Assembly (NCBI RefSeq): GCF_015550425.1 | Contig: NZ_JADNAT010000001.1 | Coordinates: 124,001-188,000 of the forward strand | Source: Clostridium sp. 1001275B_160808_H3 | Lineage (GTDB): Bacteria > Bacillota > Clostridia > Clostridiales > Clostridiaceae | Direction of reading: 5' to 3' | Length of the DNA: 64,000 bases | In this document: piece after piece, positions 8,361-16,651 of the stretch | How positions within the stretch are numbered: the stretch's first letter is position 1 | How the letters are laid out: each line of letters starts with the position of its first letter | Notes under the pieces: generated by a model | Databases searched by the model: none | Seen by the model: only the letters and a program-made list of their open reading frames with translations | What the model was told of the DNA's origin: nothing | Made by a program: the position numbers and the translations under genes

Positions 8361-9362
8361 TTGGATACTTTAAGCGTTTGTATTATAGCTAGAAATGAAG
8401 AAGAAAACCTATCTAGATGTCTTAAAAGTGTAAAAAGTATTGCTGATGAAATAATCCTAATTGATACTGGATCCACTGATAATACGATTAATATAGCCCA
8501 AGAATTCAATGCACAAGTAATAAAGTTTCCATGGAATGATAACTTTAGTTCTGCAAGGAATAAAGCATTAGAAATCGCATCTAAAGACTGGATCTTGTGC
8601 ATTGATTGTGATGAGGCATTAGATAATACTCAAGTATCTAAATTAAAAAATGTATTAAATGATTCTTTATATTTAGGATTTAGATTAAAGCTTATAAATA
8701 TAATCGATAATAAACCTTATAAAGGCGAGTATTTACTTAGGATTATTAAAAATAACTCTGGATTTTATTTTTCTGGAAGAATAAATGAAAAACTTAACAA
8801 CTCTTTATATAATGATTCATATTTAAATCAAATTTTAAATTTAGAATTTATATTATATAATTTTGGATATGACTATAATGAAAAACAATTAACAGATAGG
8901 TGTAATAGAAATCTTTCTATATATTTATCTTATGCTGACAAAGAAAAAAATTATTTATATTACTATAACATTGCTAATGAATATTTCCTTTTAAATAAAT
9001 ATACCATAGCAATAAACAACTATATTAAGGCAATTGAACTAAATGATAACTATTATATAAGCAGCTATCTCTCTTTTTTAATTGTAAAAACTTATTATAT
9101 AGCTCAAAAATATAATAAAGCAATTCTTATGGGTGAAAGATATTTACTTAAAAATGACGCTTTTAGAGAAATATATTTATTACTTAGTATATGTTATGAA
9201 AAAATAAATAATCTAGAAGAATCACGAGAAAATCTAAAATTATATCTAAAACTTTATGAGAAAGTCCCTCAATATTATTTTAGATTAGATTATATAAATT
9301 TAAAAAACTTCATACCCGAAATGCTTGGATTTAATTTAGAAAGCTTAGAAAGACTTAATTAA
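8361..9362 (+). CDS. Family 2 glycosyltransferase with C-terminal TPR-like repeats
   Basis: A 333-residue protein. The N-terminal ~90 residues carry the GT2 motifs LSVCIIARNEEENLSRCL, LIDTGSTDNT and WILCIDCDEAL. The second half has tetratricopeptide-like helices (YYYNIANEYFLLNKYTIAIN, YYIAQKYNKAILMGERYL, LSICYEKINNLEESRENL). This architecture is seen in SunS-like and other protein or peptide glycosyltransferases. The start is TTG at 8361, ten bases after a GGAGGT site; no ATG is suitably placed. The opposite-strand glycosyltransferase gene begins 196 bases away. Confidence 0.8.
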   Translation: MDTLSVCIIARNEEENLSRCLKSVKSIADEIILIDTGSTDNTINIAQEFNAQVIKFPWNDNFSSARNKALEIASKDWILCIDCDEALDNTQVSKLKNVLNDSLYLGFRLKLINIIDNKPYKGEYLLRIIKNNSGFYFSGRINEKLNNSLYNDSYLNQILNLEFILYNFGYDYNEKQLTDRCNRNLSIYLSYADKEKNYLYYYNIANEYFLLNKYTIAINNYIKAIELNDNYYISSYLSFLIVKTYYIAQKYNKAILMGERYLLKNDAFREIYLLLSICYEKINNLEESRENLKLYLKLYEKVPQYYFRLDYINLKNFIPEMLGFNLESLERLN

Positions 9363-9399
9363 AAAAAGAAGGATAAGTATTTCTACTTGTCCTTCTTGC
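9361..9399 (-). terminator. Terminator-like hairpin between convergent genes
   Basis: AGAAGGATAAGTA (9367-9379) pairs with TACTTGTCCTTCT (9384-9396) around a 4-base loop. On the minus strand seven T follow, so it ends transcription from the 9493-9744 gene. It may also serve the plus-strand glycosyltransferase, though the U-run is weak on that side. Confidence 0.75.
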
Positions 9400-9492
9400 T
9401 AATTTACAAATATAAGTAATCCAAATTATTAGTGGAACCATTTAAAGTTTAAAAAATATAATTTATTAAATAATGGCAACTTTCTTATGTTC

Positions 9493-9744
9493 TTACCCCA
9501 TTTTTTTCTTTAAAATTTGTTCTAATACATTTAATCTTGTTTTTCCTAAAATTTGTTTTGGTTTCTTAGCTATTTCATCATCTTTATAGAATTTAGCCTT
9601 ATTAGCTTCTATTACCATAAATATTTTTTCTTCTAAAGCTTCATCCTCTATGTTACCTTCAAAATAATCGTCTATGTAGTCTCTTAGTGCATAACTAAGT
9701 TCTTCCTGATTTTTATAATATAATCTAATTCCACCCTTATTCAA
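9493..9744 (-). CDS. Small conserved clostridial protein (TIGR04540-like)
   Basis: An 83-residue soluble protein with the pattern LYYKNQEELSYALRDYIDDY, a mid-section IEANKAKFYKDDEI and a basic end ILGKTRLNVLEQILKKKMG. This resembles the small clostridial TIGR04540 proteins as I remember them; their function is not known. It is a single-gene unit, with its own terminator downstream and an AT-rich promoter region toward ahpC. There are no cysteines or membrane segments. Confidence 0.65.
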   Translation of the reverse strand: MNKGGIRLYYKNQEELSYALRDYIDDYFEGNIEDEALEEKIFMVIEANKAKFYKDDEIAKKPKQILGKTRLNVLEQILKKKMG

Positions 9745-9963
9745 GAATATTATCCTCCCTAAAAATCTACTTTTTAAAATCTACTTTTTATATATATTTT
9801 ATACTAAATAAACATGTAAAACAATATGTATTAAAATTCTTAATTTTTATTTAATTATTATGTGTAAGTATTATACATATTTGGGCAATAATATTATATA
9901 TTTCTGTATAACTGCTACAAAGAATCAATTGATAAAAATTATCAATTATTTTTCAAAAACCTA

Positions 9964-9993
9964 TTGACATTTTATTAAATAATAATTATTATT
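9964..9993 (+). promoter_or_regulatory. ahpC promoter with overlapping PerR-like palindrome
   Basis: TTGACA (9964-9969), 17 bases, then TATTAT (9987-9992) form a sigma-A promoter. The perfect 16-bp palindrome AATAATAATTATTATT (9978-9993) covers the spacer and -10, the place expected for a peroxide-sensing PerR repressor. Confidence 0.65.
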
Positions 9994-10033
9994 AATTCAT
10001 AGTAATTATTGAAATTTGAGGAGGAAAAAATTT

Positions 10034-10597
10034 ATGTCATTAATAGGAAAAAAAATCGAAGATTTTAAAGTTCAAGCTTACCACAATGGTAACTTCAAGG
10101 AAGTATCAAAGGAAGATGTTTTAGGTAAATGGTCAATCTTCTTCTTCTATCCAGCAGACTTTACATTTGTTTGTCCAACTGAATTAGGAGATTTAGCAGA
10201 TCATTATGAAAAATTCAGAGAAATTGGAGCTGAAATATACTCAGTATCTGAAGACACTCATTTTGTTCACAAAGCATGGGCTGATGCAACAGAAACAATA
10301 GCAAAAGTTCAATATCCAATGTTAGGTGACCCTACTGGAAAATTAGCAAGAATGTTTGAAGTTCTTATTGAAGAAGAAGGATTAGCTTTAAGAGGAACAT
10401 TTATAGTTAACCCAGAAGGAGAAATTCAAGCATATGAAGTTCACCAAAATGGAATTGGAAGAAATGCTGAAGAATTATTAAGAAAAGTTCAAGCTGCTCA
10501 ATTCGTAGCTGAACATGGCGATCAAGTTTGCCCTGCAAACTGGACTCCAGGTGAAGAAACTTTAGTACCAAGCTTAGATTTAGTTGGTAAACTTTAA
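10034..10597 (+). CDS. ahpC: Alkyl hydroperoxide reductase AhpC (2-Cys peroxiredoxin)
   Basis: Cytoplasmic peroxiredoxin of 187 residues that reduces H2O2 and organic hydroperoxides. The peroxidatic cysteine is Cys47 in FTFVCPTELGDL and the resolving cysteine is Cys166 in QVCPANW, both in the standard AhpC positions. I start at the ATG at 10034 because an upstream in-frame TTG (10016) falls at the GAGGAGG ribosome site. Its electron donor is encoded next (10741-12411). The promoter carries a PerR-like palindrome, consistent with induction by peroxide. Confidence 0.95.
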   Translation: MSLIGKKIEDFKVQAYHNGNFKEVSKEDVLGKWSIFFFYPADFTFVCPTELGDLADHYEKFREIGAEIYSVSEDTHFVHKAWADATETIAKVQYPMLGDPTGKLARMFEVLIEEEGLALRGTFIVNPEGEIQAYEVHQNGIGRNAEELLRKVQAAQFVAEHGDQVCPANWTPGEETLVPSLDLVGKL

Positions 10598-10654
10598 TAT
10601 AAAACATAAGGAGAGCTAATCTCTCCTAAATATATATCAATAATATTAAAAAAT

Positions 10655-10679
10655 TAGCGAGGCAACTCGCTATTTTTTT
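10655..10679 (+). terminator. Intrinsic terminator after ahpC
   Basis: TAGCGAG-GCAA-CTCGCTA hairpin (10655-10672) with a GNRA-type tetraloop and seven T. A second small hairpin, AGGAGAG/CTCTCCT (10609-10627), precedes it. Confidence 0.85.
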
Positions 10680-10691
10680 AATAAACTAATC

Positions 10692-10705
10692 AATAATAAT
10701 TATTA
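10692..10705 (+). promoter_or_regulatory. PerR-like operator before the AhpF-like gene
   Basis: AATAATAATTATTA matches the first 14 bases of the ahpC palindrome. The gene follows its own terminator-separated leader, so this would give ahpC and its reductase parallel control. Confidence 0.5.
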
Positions 10706-10740
10706 CTTAATAATATCATTGAAATCTTAAGGAGGAATTT

Positions 10741-12411
10741 ATGAATAAAATATATGATTTAATTATAATCGGTGGCGGTCCTGCTGGTTTATCTGCTGGT
10801 CTATATGCTGGTAGAGCAAGACTTAATACTTTAATAATCGAAAAAGAACATACTGGTGGTCAAATTAATAGTACTGCTGAAATTGTAAACTATCCTGGTA
10901 TTGTAAAAACAACTGGTCCTAATTTAACATCAGATATGAGAATCCAAGCCGAAAACTTTGGTGTTAAATTTCAATCAGCTGATGTAATTGATGTTGATTT
11001 TACTGGAGATGTAAAAATTATCAAAACAAATAATGGTGAAATTCAAGGTAGATCTATAATTATAGCTACAGGTGCTACACCAAGAAAATTAGGCTTCCCT
11101 GGAGAAATTGAATATGGTGGTAGAGGTGTTGCTTATTGTGCTACTTGCGATGGAGAATTCTTTAAAGATTTAGAAGTACTTGTAATCGGTGCAGGTTATG
11201 CAGCTGCTGAAGAAGCTATTTATTTAACTAGATTTGCTAAAAAAGTAATTATAATTGCAAGAGAACCTGAGTTTACTTGCGCTAAATCTATCGGTGATAA
11301 AGTAAAAGCTAATAAAAATATAGAAATAAGATTCAATACTGAAGTTGTAGAAGCTGTTGGTGATGATGTTCTAAGATCTGTAAAGCTTATTAATAATGTT
11401 ACTAATGAAAGATCAGAATACTTCCCTCCTAAAGAAGATGGAACATTTGGTATCTTTGTATTTGTTGGTTATGAGCCACAAACTAAAGTATTTAAAGATA
11501 AGATAGAAATGGATAAATACGGATATATCTTAACAAATGAAAATATGCAAACTAATATAAAAGGTGTTTATGCTGCAGGTGACTTAAGGCCTAAACTATT
11601 AAGACAGGTTGTAACAGCTGTAGCTGATGGTGCTATTGCAGCAACAGATGCTGAAAGATATGTTGCTTCTGAAAAAGAAAGACTTGGTATAGTTGATGAA
11701 AATATTATTGAAGAAAAAGTTGAAATAAAAAAAGAAGTACCTACTACCAATAATAAAACTTTATCTGGAAAAAGTAATTTATTAAACGATAATCTAAGAA
11801 ACCAATTAAAGGGTATATTATCTAAGATAGAAAATAACATTTCACTAGTATCAATAGTTGATGAAAGTAATAAAAAATCAATTGAATTAAGAGATTTAAT
11901 TTTAGATATATCTGATTTAAATGATAAAATTTCTGCTATCATCTATAAAAAAGGTGAAAACCTTGAAATGGAATCTAAAATTCATGCAGATAAATATCCT
12001 GTAGTTGCTTTATTAGATAAAGATAGTAACTACAGTGGAGTTAAATTCCATGGTGTACCTGGAGGACACGAATTAAATTCATTTATACTAGCTATTTACA
12101 ATCTAGCTGGTCCAGGTCAAGCACTAACTGACGATTTATTAAATGAAATTAAATCACTGTCACCAGATAAGAAAACTAATATTAAAGTTGCAGTATCTCT
12201 TTCATGCCACGTTTGCCCTGAAGTTGTAACTGCAGCTCAAAGAATAGCTATAGAAAATCCTAATATAGAAACAGAAATGTTAGATTTATCAAACTTCAAA
12301 GATATTAAAGATAAACATAAAATAATGAGCGTTCCAGCACTAATAATAAATGATTCTAAAGTTTATTTTGGTGGTAAAAAGCTTGAAGATATAGTTGAAT
12401 TGCTTAAATAA
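10741..12411 (+). CDS. AhpF-like reductase: thioredoxin reductase fused to a C-terminal glutaredoxin-like domain
   Basis: Flavoprotein of 556 residues. Residues 1-310 are a thioredoxin reductase (FAD-binding IIGGGPAGLSAG, redox pair Cys133-Ala-Thr-Cys136, NAD(P)H loop IGAGYAAAEEA, and GVYAAGDL). Residues ~350-556 resemble the double thioredoxin-fold N-terminus of AhpF, with CHVC at 489-492. The order is the reverse of classical AhpF, in which this domain comes first. The family matches my memory of TIGR03143 (AhpF homologue, encoded beside ahpC). It should pass electrons from NAD(P)H to AhpC. Confidence 0.88.
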   Translation: MNKIYDLIIIGGGPAGLSAGLYAGRARLNTLIIEKEHTGGQINSTAEIVNYPGIVKTTGPNLTSDMRIQAENFGVKFQSADVIDVDFTGDVKIIKTNNGEIQGRSIIIATGATPRKLGFPGEIEYGGRGVAYCATCDGEFFKDLEVLVIGAGYAAAEEAIYLTRFAKKVIIIAREPEFTCAKSIGDKVKANKNIEIRFNTEVVEAVGDDVLRSVKLINNVTNERSEYFPPKEDGTFGIFVFVGYEPQTKVFKDKIEMDKYGYILTNENMQTNIKGVYAAGDLRPKLLRQVVTAVADGAIAATDAERYVASEKERLGIVDENIIEEKVEIKKEVPTTNNKTLSGKSNLLNDNLRNQLKGILSKIENNISLVSIVDESNKKSIELRDLILDISDLNDKISAIIYKKGENLEMESKIHADKYPVVALLDKDSNYSGVKFHGVPGGHELNSFILAIYNLAGPGQALTDDLLNEIKSLSPDKKTNIKVAVSLSCHVCPEVVTAAQRIAIENPNIETEMLDLSNFKDIKDKHKIMSVPALIINDSKVYFGGKKLEDIVELLK

Positions 12412-12426
12412 TAAATATTGTTTTAA

Positions 12427-12471
12427 AGGTATTACAGAAGATAATAATTATCTATGTAGTACCTATTTTTT
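12427..12471 (+). terminator. Intrinsic terminator after the AhpF-like gene
   Basis: AGGTATTAC (12427-12435) pairs with GTAGTACCT (12456-12464), one U-G pair, followed by ATTTTTTATT. Confidence 0.75.
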
Positions 12472-12474
12472 ATT

Positions 12475-12561
12475 ATCATTTCTATATATATTAATTATTT
12501 AGAATCATTTCTGTATCCATTAATCATTTAGAACCATTTCTATATCCCTTAACTATTATAA
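12475..12561. repeat. Three tandem 29-bp repeats
   Basis: Units 12475-12503, 12504-12532 and 12533-12561 are directly adjacent. Each begins ATCATTTCT or ACCATTTCT and continues with TATATCCATTAAT-like sequence. There are no spacers, so this is a minisatellite, not a CRISPR. Confidence 0.8.
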
Positions 12562-12608
12562 TCTATATCTACACTTTCACTGTTTATTTTTTACTAAGTA
12601 ATTAAAAT

Positions 12609-12650
12609 AAAAAAAACCCTATTAAACATATTATTTTCAGTTTAATAGGG
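12609..12650 (-). terminator. Intrinsic terminator of the symporter gene
   Basis: CCCTATTAAAC (minus, 12650-12640) pairs with GTTTAATAGGG (12627-12617), followed by eight T on the minus strand. Confidence 0.9.
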
Positions 12651-12683
12651 CTAAAACTTATATCATATTTTACTTTTATTTAA

Positions 12684-13985
12684 TTATTTAGCATCAAGTG
12701 CTACATTATTACGTTCTTTTCTTTTTTCAGTTTCATCAACTACTAGAGCTGCAACAGCAGAACCTGTAACATTAGTTGCTGTTCTCATCATATCTATTAT
12801 AGCATCTACAGCCATTACCATTGCCATACCTTCTATAGGTAATCCTAAAGTTGATAAAACAACTGTTGTTGACATAGTTGCTGCTCCAGGAACTCCTGCT
12901 ATACCTATTGAAGATATAACTGTTGTTAATACTATTAAGAAATAATGATACATTGTCATATCAACATTAAATACATTAGCTACAAAAATTGCAACTATTG
13001 CTGGATATAATCCACCACATGCATTCATTCCTATAGTTGATCCAAGTGGAGCTACAAAGCTTGCTATATTTTCAGAAACCTTAGCATTTTCTACTAAGCT
13101 CTTAATTGTTACAGGTAATGTTCCATAACTACTTTGACTTGTGAAAGCAACAACTTGAGCTGGGAAAATATCCTTAAAGAACTTTAATGGATTTTTTCTT
13201 GCAACAAAAGTTATTAAAGGAGTATGAACTAATAACATTTGTAATATACAAGCAATATAAACTGCTAAAACGACACCAATTAATGATTTTATAGTATCCA
13301 TCCCATTGCTTGCTGCAGCTGTTGCTATTAATGCAAAAACTCCATATGGTATGAATTTTAATACTATTCTTGTTATACTTAATACTAATTCATAAGTTGA
13401 TAAAATGAAATCCTTAAATGGTTTAACCTTCTCAGGATTCTTATTATCTTCAATAACTAAAGCTATTGCTATGAAAAGTGAAAAAATAACTATTGGAATT
13501 ATTTGATTATTAACTACTGATGCTACTGGGTTTGATGGTAAAAAGTCTAATAATACCTTTGAAAATGATGGTATTTCTCTTGCTTTAAATCCTTCAGCTC
13601 CTACAAAGCTTAACCCTTGTCCTAATTTAAAGATCTTTCCCATAACTATTCCTATTATTGATGCTATACCTGTTGTTCCAAGTAATATACCTAATGTTTT
13701 AAGGCCAATTGATTTTAGAGTATCTAAATTTTTAAGCCTAATTATACTTGTTATTATTGATACCATAACTAAAGGAACTACTATCATTTTAATTAATGAT
13801 ATATATCCCTTACCTACTACTTCAAGGAACATAATATCTCCCTTGAAAATTGCACCTAGGATTAACCCTATTGCTAATGCAGTTAATGTTGAATAAGAAA
13901 ACTTTCCTGTTTTTGATTTTACTAAATAAATTATATAAATTGCTGCTATTGATAATATAATAGCTAATATTAAATTAAAGTTCAT
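12684..13985 (-). CDS. Cation symporter of the dicarboxylate/amino acid family, probably L-cystine uptake (TcyP-like)
   Basis: Membrane transporter of 433 residues. It shows the DAACS hallmarks: a serine-rich reentrant loop (AFTSQSSYGTLPVTIKSL), the APLGSTIGMNACGG segment, and the substrate-site helix VDAIIDMMRTATNVTGSA. The N-terminus (IYIIYLVKSKTGKFSYSTL) resembles the cystine transporter TcyP. The decisive context is a T-box leader at 14199-14484 with a UGC cysteine specifier, which ties expression to uncharged tRNA-Cys. Cystine specificity is therefore inferred from regulation and family. Ribosome site TAGGAGGAT. Confidence 0.82.
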   Translation of the reverse strand: MNFNLILAIILSIAAIYIIYLVKSKTGKFSYSTLTALAIGLILGAIFKGDIMFLEVVGKGYISLIKMIVVPLVMVSIITSIIRLKNLDTLKSIGLKTLGILLGTTGIASIIGIVMGKIFKLGQGLSFVGAEGFKAREIPSFSKVLLDFLPSNPVASVVNNQIIPIVIFSLFIAIALVIEDNKNPEKVKPFKDFILSTYELVLSITRIVLKFIPYGVFALIATAAASNGMDTIKSLIGVVLAVYIACILQMLLVHTPLITFVARKNPLKFFKDIFPAQVVAFTSQSSYGTLPVTIKSLVENAKVSENIASFVAPLGSTIGMNACGGLYPAIVAIFVANVFNVDMTMYHYFLIVLTTVISSIGIAGVPGAATMSTTVVLSTLGLPIEGMAMVMAVDAIIDMMRTATNVTGSAVAALVVDETEKRKERNNVALDAK

Positions 13986-14198
13986 TTTTTATCCTCCTAA
14001 TATTTATTTTAGATAATTTAATTCTTAGTTAAACATTTATTTGCTGGCCTGCAAATTCCTTAAGATAATTCTTTAAATATTGTATTTTAAGATTTCTATC
14101 TAATAAGTTAACTTTAAATTAATTATATAAGTATTTATATATTATAATTAATTTATACTGTAGTTAATAAGCATATTATTCGAATATATTATATAAAT

Positions 14199-14484
14199 AA
14201 AAAAAACCTACTACCACTGTTTATACAGAGGCAGAAGGTAAACTTCCACGGTTCCACTCTGATTAGATATAATTAAATATCCATCTTTTCTAGGTACTAT
14301 ATATAATACCTTATCTCTGTAATGGGAGAACCCATAAGTCCCTACTTATAACGTTCGGATCTTAAACTCCAAGGTGCACTTCATTAATAAAACTATAGGT
14401 TATCTCAGCTACTAACCCTCTCTGTTATAATTGTTATTAATTACTTTTCCTCTTCATAGCCTTTAATTCATATCGGATTACTAT
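14199..14484 (-). ncRNA. T-box riboswitch, cysteine (UGC) specifier
   Basis: Minus-strand leader of the cystine symporter. The T-box core AGAGTGGAACCGTG is at 14260-14247. The specifier region reads GAAG-TGC-ACCTTGGAG, placing the UGC cysteine codon at 14378-14376. The terminator is formed by CCTTCTGCCTCTGT (14238-14225) and ACAGTGGTAGTAGG (14220-14207), with eight T at 14206-14199. Uncharged tRNA-Cys would stabilise the antiterminator and permit transcription. About 210 bases separate it from the start codon, with no other gene in between. Confidence 0.88.
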
Positions 14485-14490
14485 GATTTA

Positions 14491-14518
14491 ATTATAGCAT
14501 TATTTACTCTATTGTCAA
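14491..14518 (-). promoter_or_regulatory. Sigma-A promoter of the T-box leader
   Basis: TTGACA (14518-14513), 16 bases, then TATAAT (14496-14491), both matching consensus exactly on the minus strand and placed just upstream of the T-box. Confidence 0.85.
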
Positions 14519-14571
14519 TATACAAATTACATATTTAATTCGTATATTTATAAGGTATTTTTAGCTAAAAT

Positions 14572-14600
14572 AAAAGAGTAAGGATTTTCCTCACTCTTAG
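14572..14600 (-). terminator. Terminator of the sugar-sensing operon
   Basis: AAGAGTGAGGA and TCCTTACTCTT (minus strand) pair with one mismatch, followed by TTTATTTT, directly after the last binding-protein gene. Confidence 0.7.
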
Positions 14601-14604
14601 TAAT

Positions 14605-15654
14605 TTAATTTTCATTTTCTATATACAAATCTACATTGTCTTTAGTTACCTTTGTATGAGGCACTTTTATATATTTATTATTTTCAAGCTCATCAATTCC
14701 TTCTACATTATTACCTTTAGCTAATGCTATTGCAAGATCAAATATTGCTTGTGCTTGAGCTTTAGAATCACTTATAACAGTACCAAGCATTTCACCTTCC
14801 TTAACTGATTCCATTGCTTCTTTTATACCATCTATCCCAACAACTAGAGGCTTTTTAGTAAATATATCGTTAGAATTAATTGCATGTATAGCCCCAAGCG
14901 CCATTACATCATTATTACTAAATACAACTTCAATTTTATCTCCGAACTCTTTGATCCATTGACTCATTTTACTTATAGCCTGATCACTTTGCCAATTTGC
15001 ACTATCATCTGCTAATTTTTCTAGTTGAACACCTTTTTCAGTAATAGATTTTATACAGTATTCTGTCCTTATTGAAGAATCTTGATGCCCTGGTTCACCT
15101 TCAAGCATTACATACTGAATCTTATTGTCTTTATTCTTATCTACTATATCTTTTTTTGAAAGCCATTCATCAAGTAGTATCTCCGCTTGTAACCTTGCAG
15201 ATTGTTCTGCTTGTGCTCCAACATAATATAGTTTATCCCATCTATTCATATCTTCTTCTACTGGCTCTCTATTAAAAAATATTAATGGAATATTTGCTGA
15301 TTTTGCTTTATCAATTATAGTTGATGCTGCTGTTCTATCCACTAAATTCACACATATAACATCATACTCTTGATTTATAAACTTATCCACTTGATTCCCC
15401 TGATTTATTGTGCTTCCTTTTGCATCAACAAAATCAATCATTACTTTAGATTTATCAACACTTTCATTTTCTTTGACTATCTCCTCTAAATTTTTACTGA
15501 TTGTAGATATGAAAGTATCATCTTGCTTATAAAGTGTTACCCCTATTTTAATTTCTTTTTTAAATTTAATATTGCTTTCTTTATTACAGCCTACAATAAG
15601 AGTAGATATTAGCATTAAGCTAAAAATATTAATTATTCTTTTACCCTTCTTCAC
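14605..15654 (-). CDS. Galactose-type sugar-binding lipoprotein (MglB paralogue)
   Basis: Exported substrate-binding protein of 349 residues with a lipoprotein signal (LISTLIVGCNKE, Cys23). It aligns along its length with MglB at 23269-24300 (IGVTLYKQDDTFIST, NLVDRTAASTIIDKAKSA, FFNREPV, VFSNNDVMALGA). It keeps an EF-hand-like calcium loop (DKNKDNKIQ), as in galactose/glucose-binding protein. It is the last gene of the kinase/regulator operon, not of the transporter operon, so it probably serves sugar sensing or supplies the shared MglAC transporter. The start is GTG, 5 bases after AGGAGG. Confidence 0.85.
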   Translation of the reverse strand: MKKGKRIINIFSLMLISTLIVGCNKESNIKFKKEIKIGVTLYKQDDTFISTISKNLEEIVKENESVDKSKVMIDFVDAKGSTINQGNQVDKFINQEYDVICVNLVDRTAASTIIDKAKSANIPLIFFNREPVEEDMNRWDKLYYVGAQAEQSARLQAEILLDEWLSKKDIVDKNKDNKIQYVMLEGEPGHQDSSIRTEYCIKSITEKGVQLEKLADDSANWQSDQAISKMSQWIKEFGDKIEVVFSNNDVMALGAIHAINSNDIFTKKPLVVGIDGIKEAMESVKEGEMLGTVISDSKAQAQAIFDLAIALAKGNNVEGIDELENNKYIKVPHTKVTKDNVDLYIENEN

Positions 15655-15682
15655 CCTAACCTCCTATAAAGCATTAAATTTA

Positions 15683-16651
15683 TCATCTTACAAAGGGAAA
15701 TAACATCCTTTGATTTTCTTTAGAATACATATTCCTACTATTAATTATAGTTGATGTTATTACACTATCATCAATTTCCTTTTCTTCAATTTGTGAAACA
15801 GATGCCTTAACGCTTAAATATCCAACATTGAATTCATTTTGCATAGCTATTGAATTTATTATATTTTCTTCAATTAATGATATTATTAAACTTGTACTGC
15901 CTGTCCCATATAATTCAACGCTAGATTTTAAATCACTATTACTTACATACTTCTTAGCTTTTCCTACACTCTCTAAAATACTTGGCTCAAATGTAATTAT
16001 TACATCCGTTTCATTCTTCTCTATAATTTCTCTAACTTTATTATAAAGCTGTACCTCATCTTTCGGTAATTCTAAAAGTTCATAAGTATTTTTACTTTTA
16101 TTTATTTCATCTACAAAACCTAAATATCTTTCATTTATACTACTACAGCTTAAATCACTTTTTATAATAGAAACTCTACTTCTTGTATTTCCATTTCTCA
16201 CTACTTCTTCTGCAAGGCTTTGCCCTAACTTATAATTATCACAAGACACATATGGTATATTTTGCTTAGTTTCTATATTAGATTCAAATAAAACTACTGG
16301 TATCTTTTTTCTAATGTTTTCTATAGTATTTGCCATAGCCTTATAATCTGTCGGAGATATAAGTATAGCATCTGTCCCATTGCTTAACTCTCTTTCTATT
16401 AATTCAGTTTGCTCATCAATACTATTTTCCTCTAAAAGTGTTAAAAACCTTATATTTACGTTCATCTCAGAAGCAGCTTGCTCCATCCCCTCTTTTATTA
16501 TCCTCCACCCTTCACTATTTTTCCCTCTAATTATTACTGAAAAATTATAAACTTTAACATCCTTTTTTTTACCTTCATTTAATAATACTAAAAAAGAAGA
16601 AATAAGCATTGTAAATAAAATTATGAAAATTAATTTCTTTCTTATCTTCAC
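15683..16651 (-). CDS. Membrane-anchored periplasmic-binding-protein-like sugar sensor component
   Basis: A 322-residue type 1 periplasmic-binding-fold protein (peripla_BP_4-like: VIIRGKNSEGWRIIKEGMEQ, GTDAILISPTDYKAMANTI, VLFESNIETKQNIPYVSCDN). The N-terminus is an uncleaved-looking hydrophobic anchor without a lipobox. Its ATG overlaps the kinase stop codon by four bases, which couples the two. Binding proteins encoded this way typically present the sugar to the extracytoplasmic domain of the kinase. The exact ligand is unknown; galactose is likely from context. Confidence 0.8.
   Translation of the reverse strand: MKIRKKLIFIILFTMLISSFLVLLNEGKKKDVKVYNFSVIIRGKNSEGWRIIKEGMEQAASEMNVNIRFLTLLEENSIDEQTELIERELSNGTDAILISPTDYKAMANTIENIRKKIPVVLFESNIETKQNIPYVSCDNYKLGQSLAEEVVRNGNTRSRVSIIKSDLSCSSINERYLGFVDEINKSKNTYELLELPKDEVQLYNKVREIIEKNETDVIITFEPSILESVGKAKKYVSNSDLKSSVELYGTGSTSLIISLIEENIINSIAMQNEFNVGYLSVKASVSQIEEKEIDDSVITSTIINSRNMYSKENQRMLFPFVR

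Noticed and set aside
12475..12561. Possible short CRISPR array
   Set aside because: The units are directly adjacent with no unique spacers, are not palindromic, and no cas gene is in the window.
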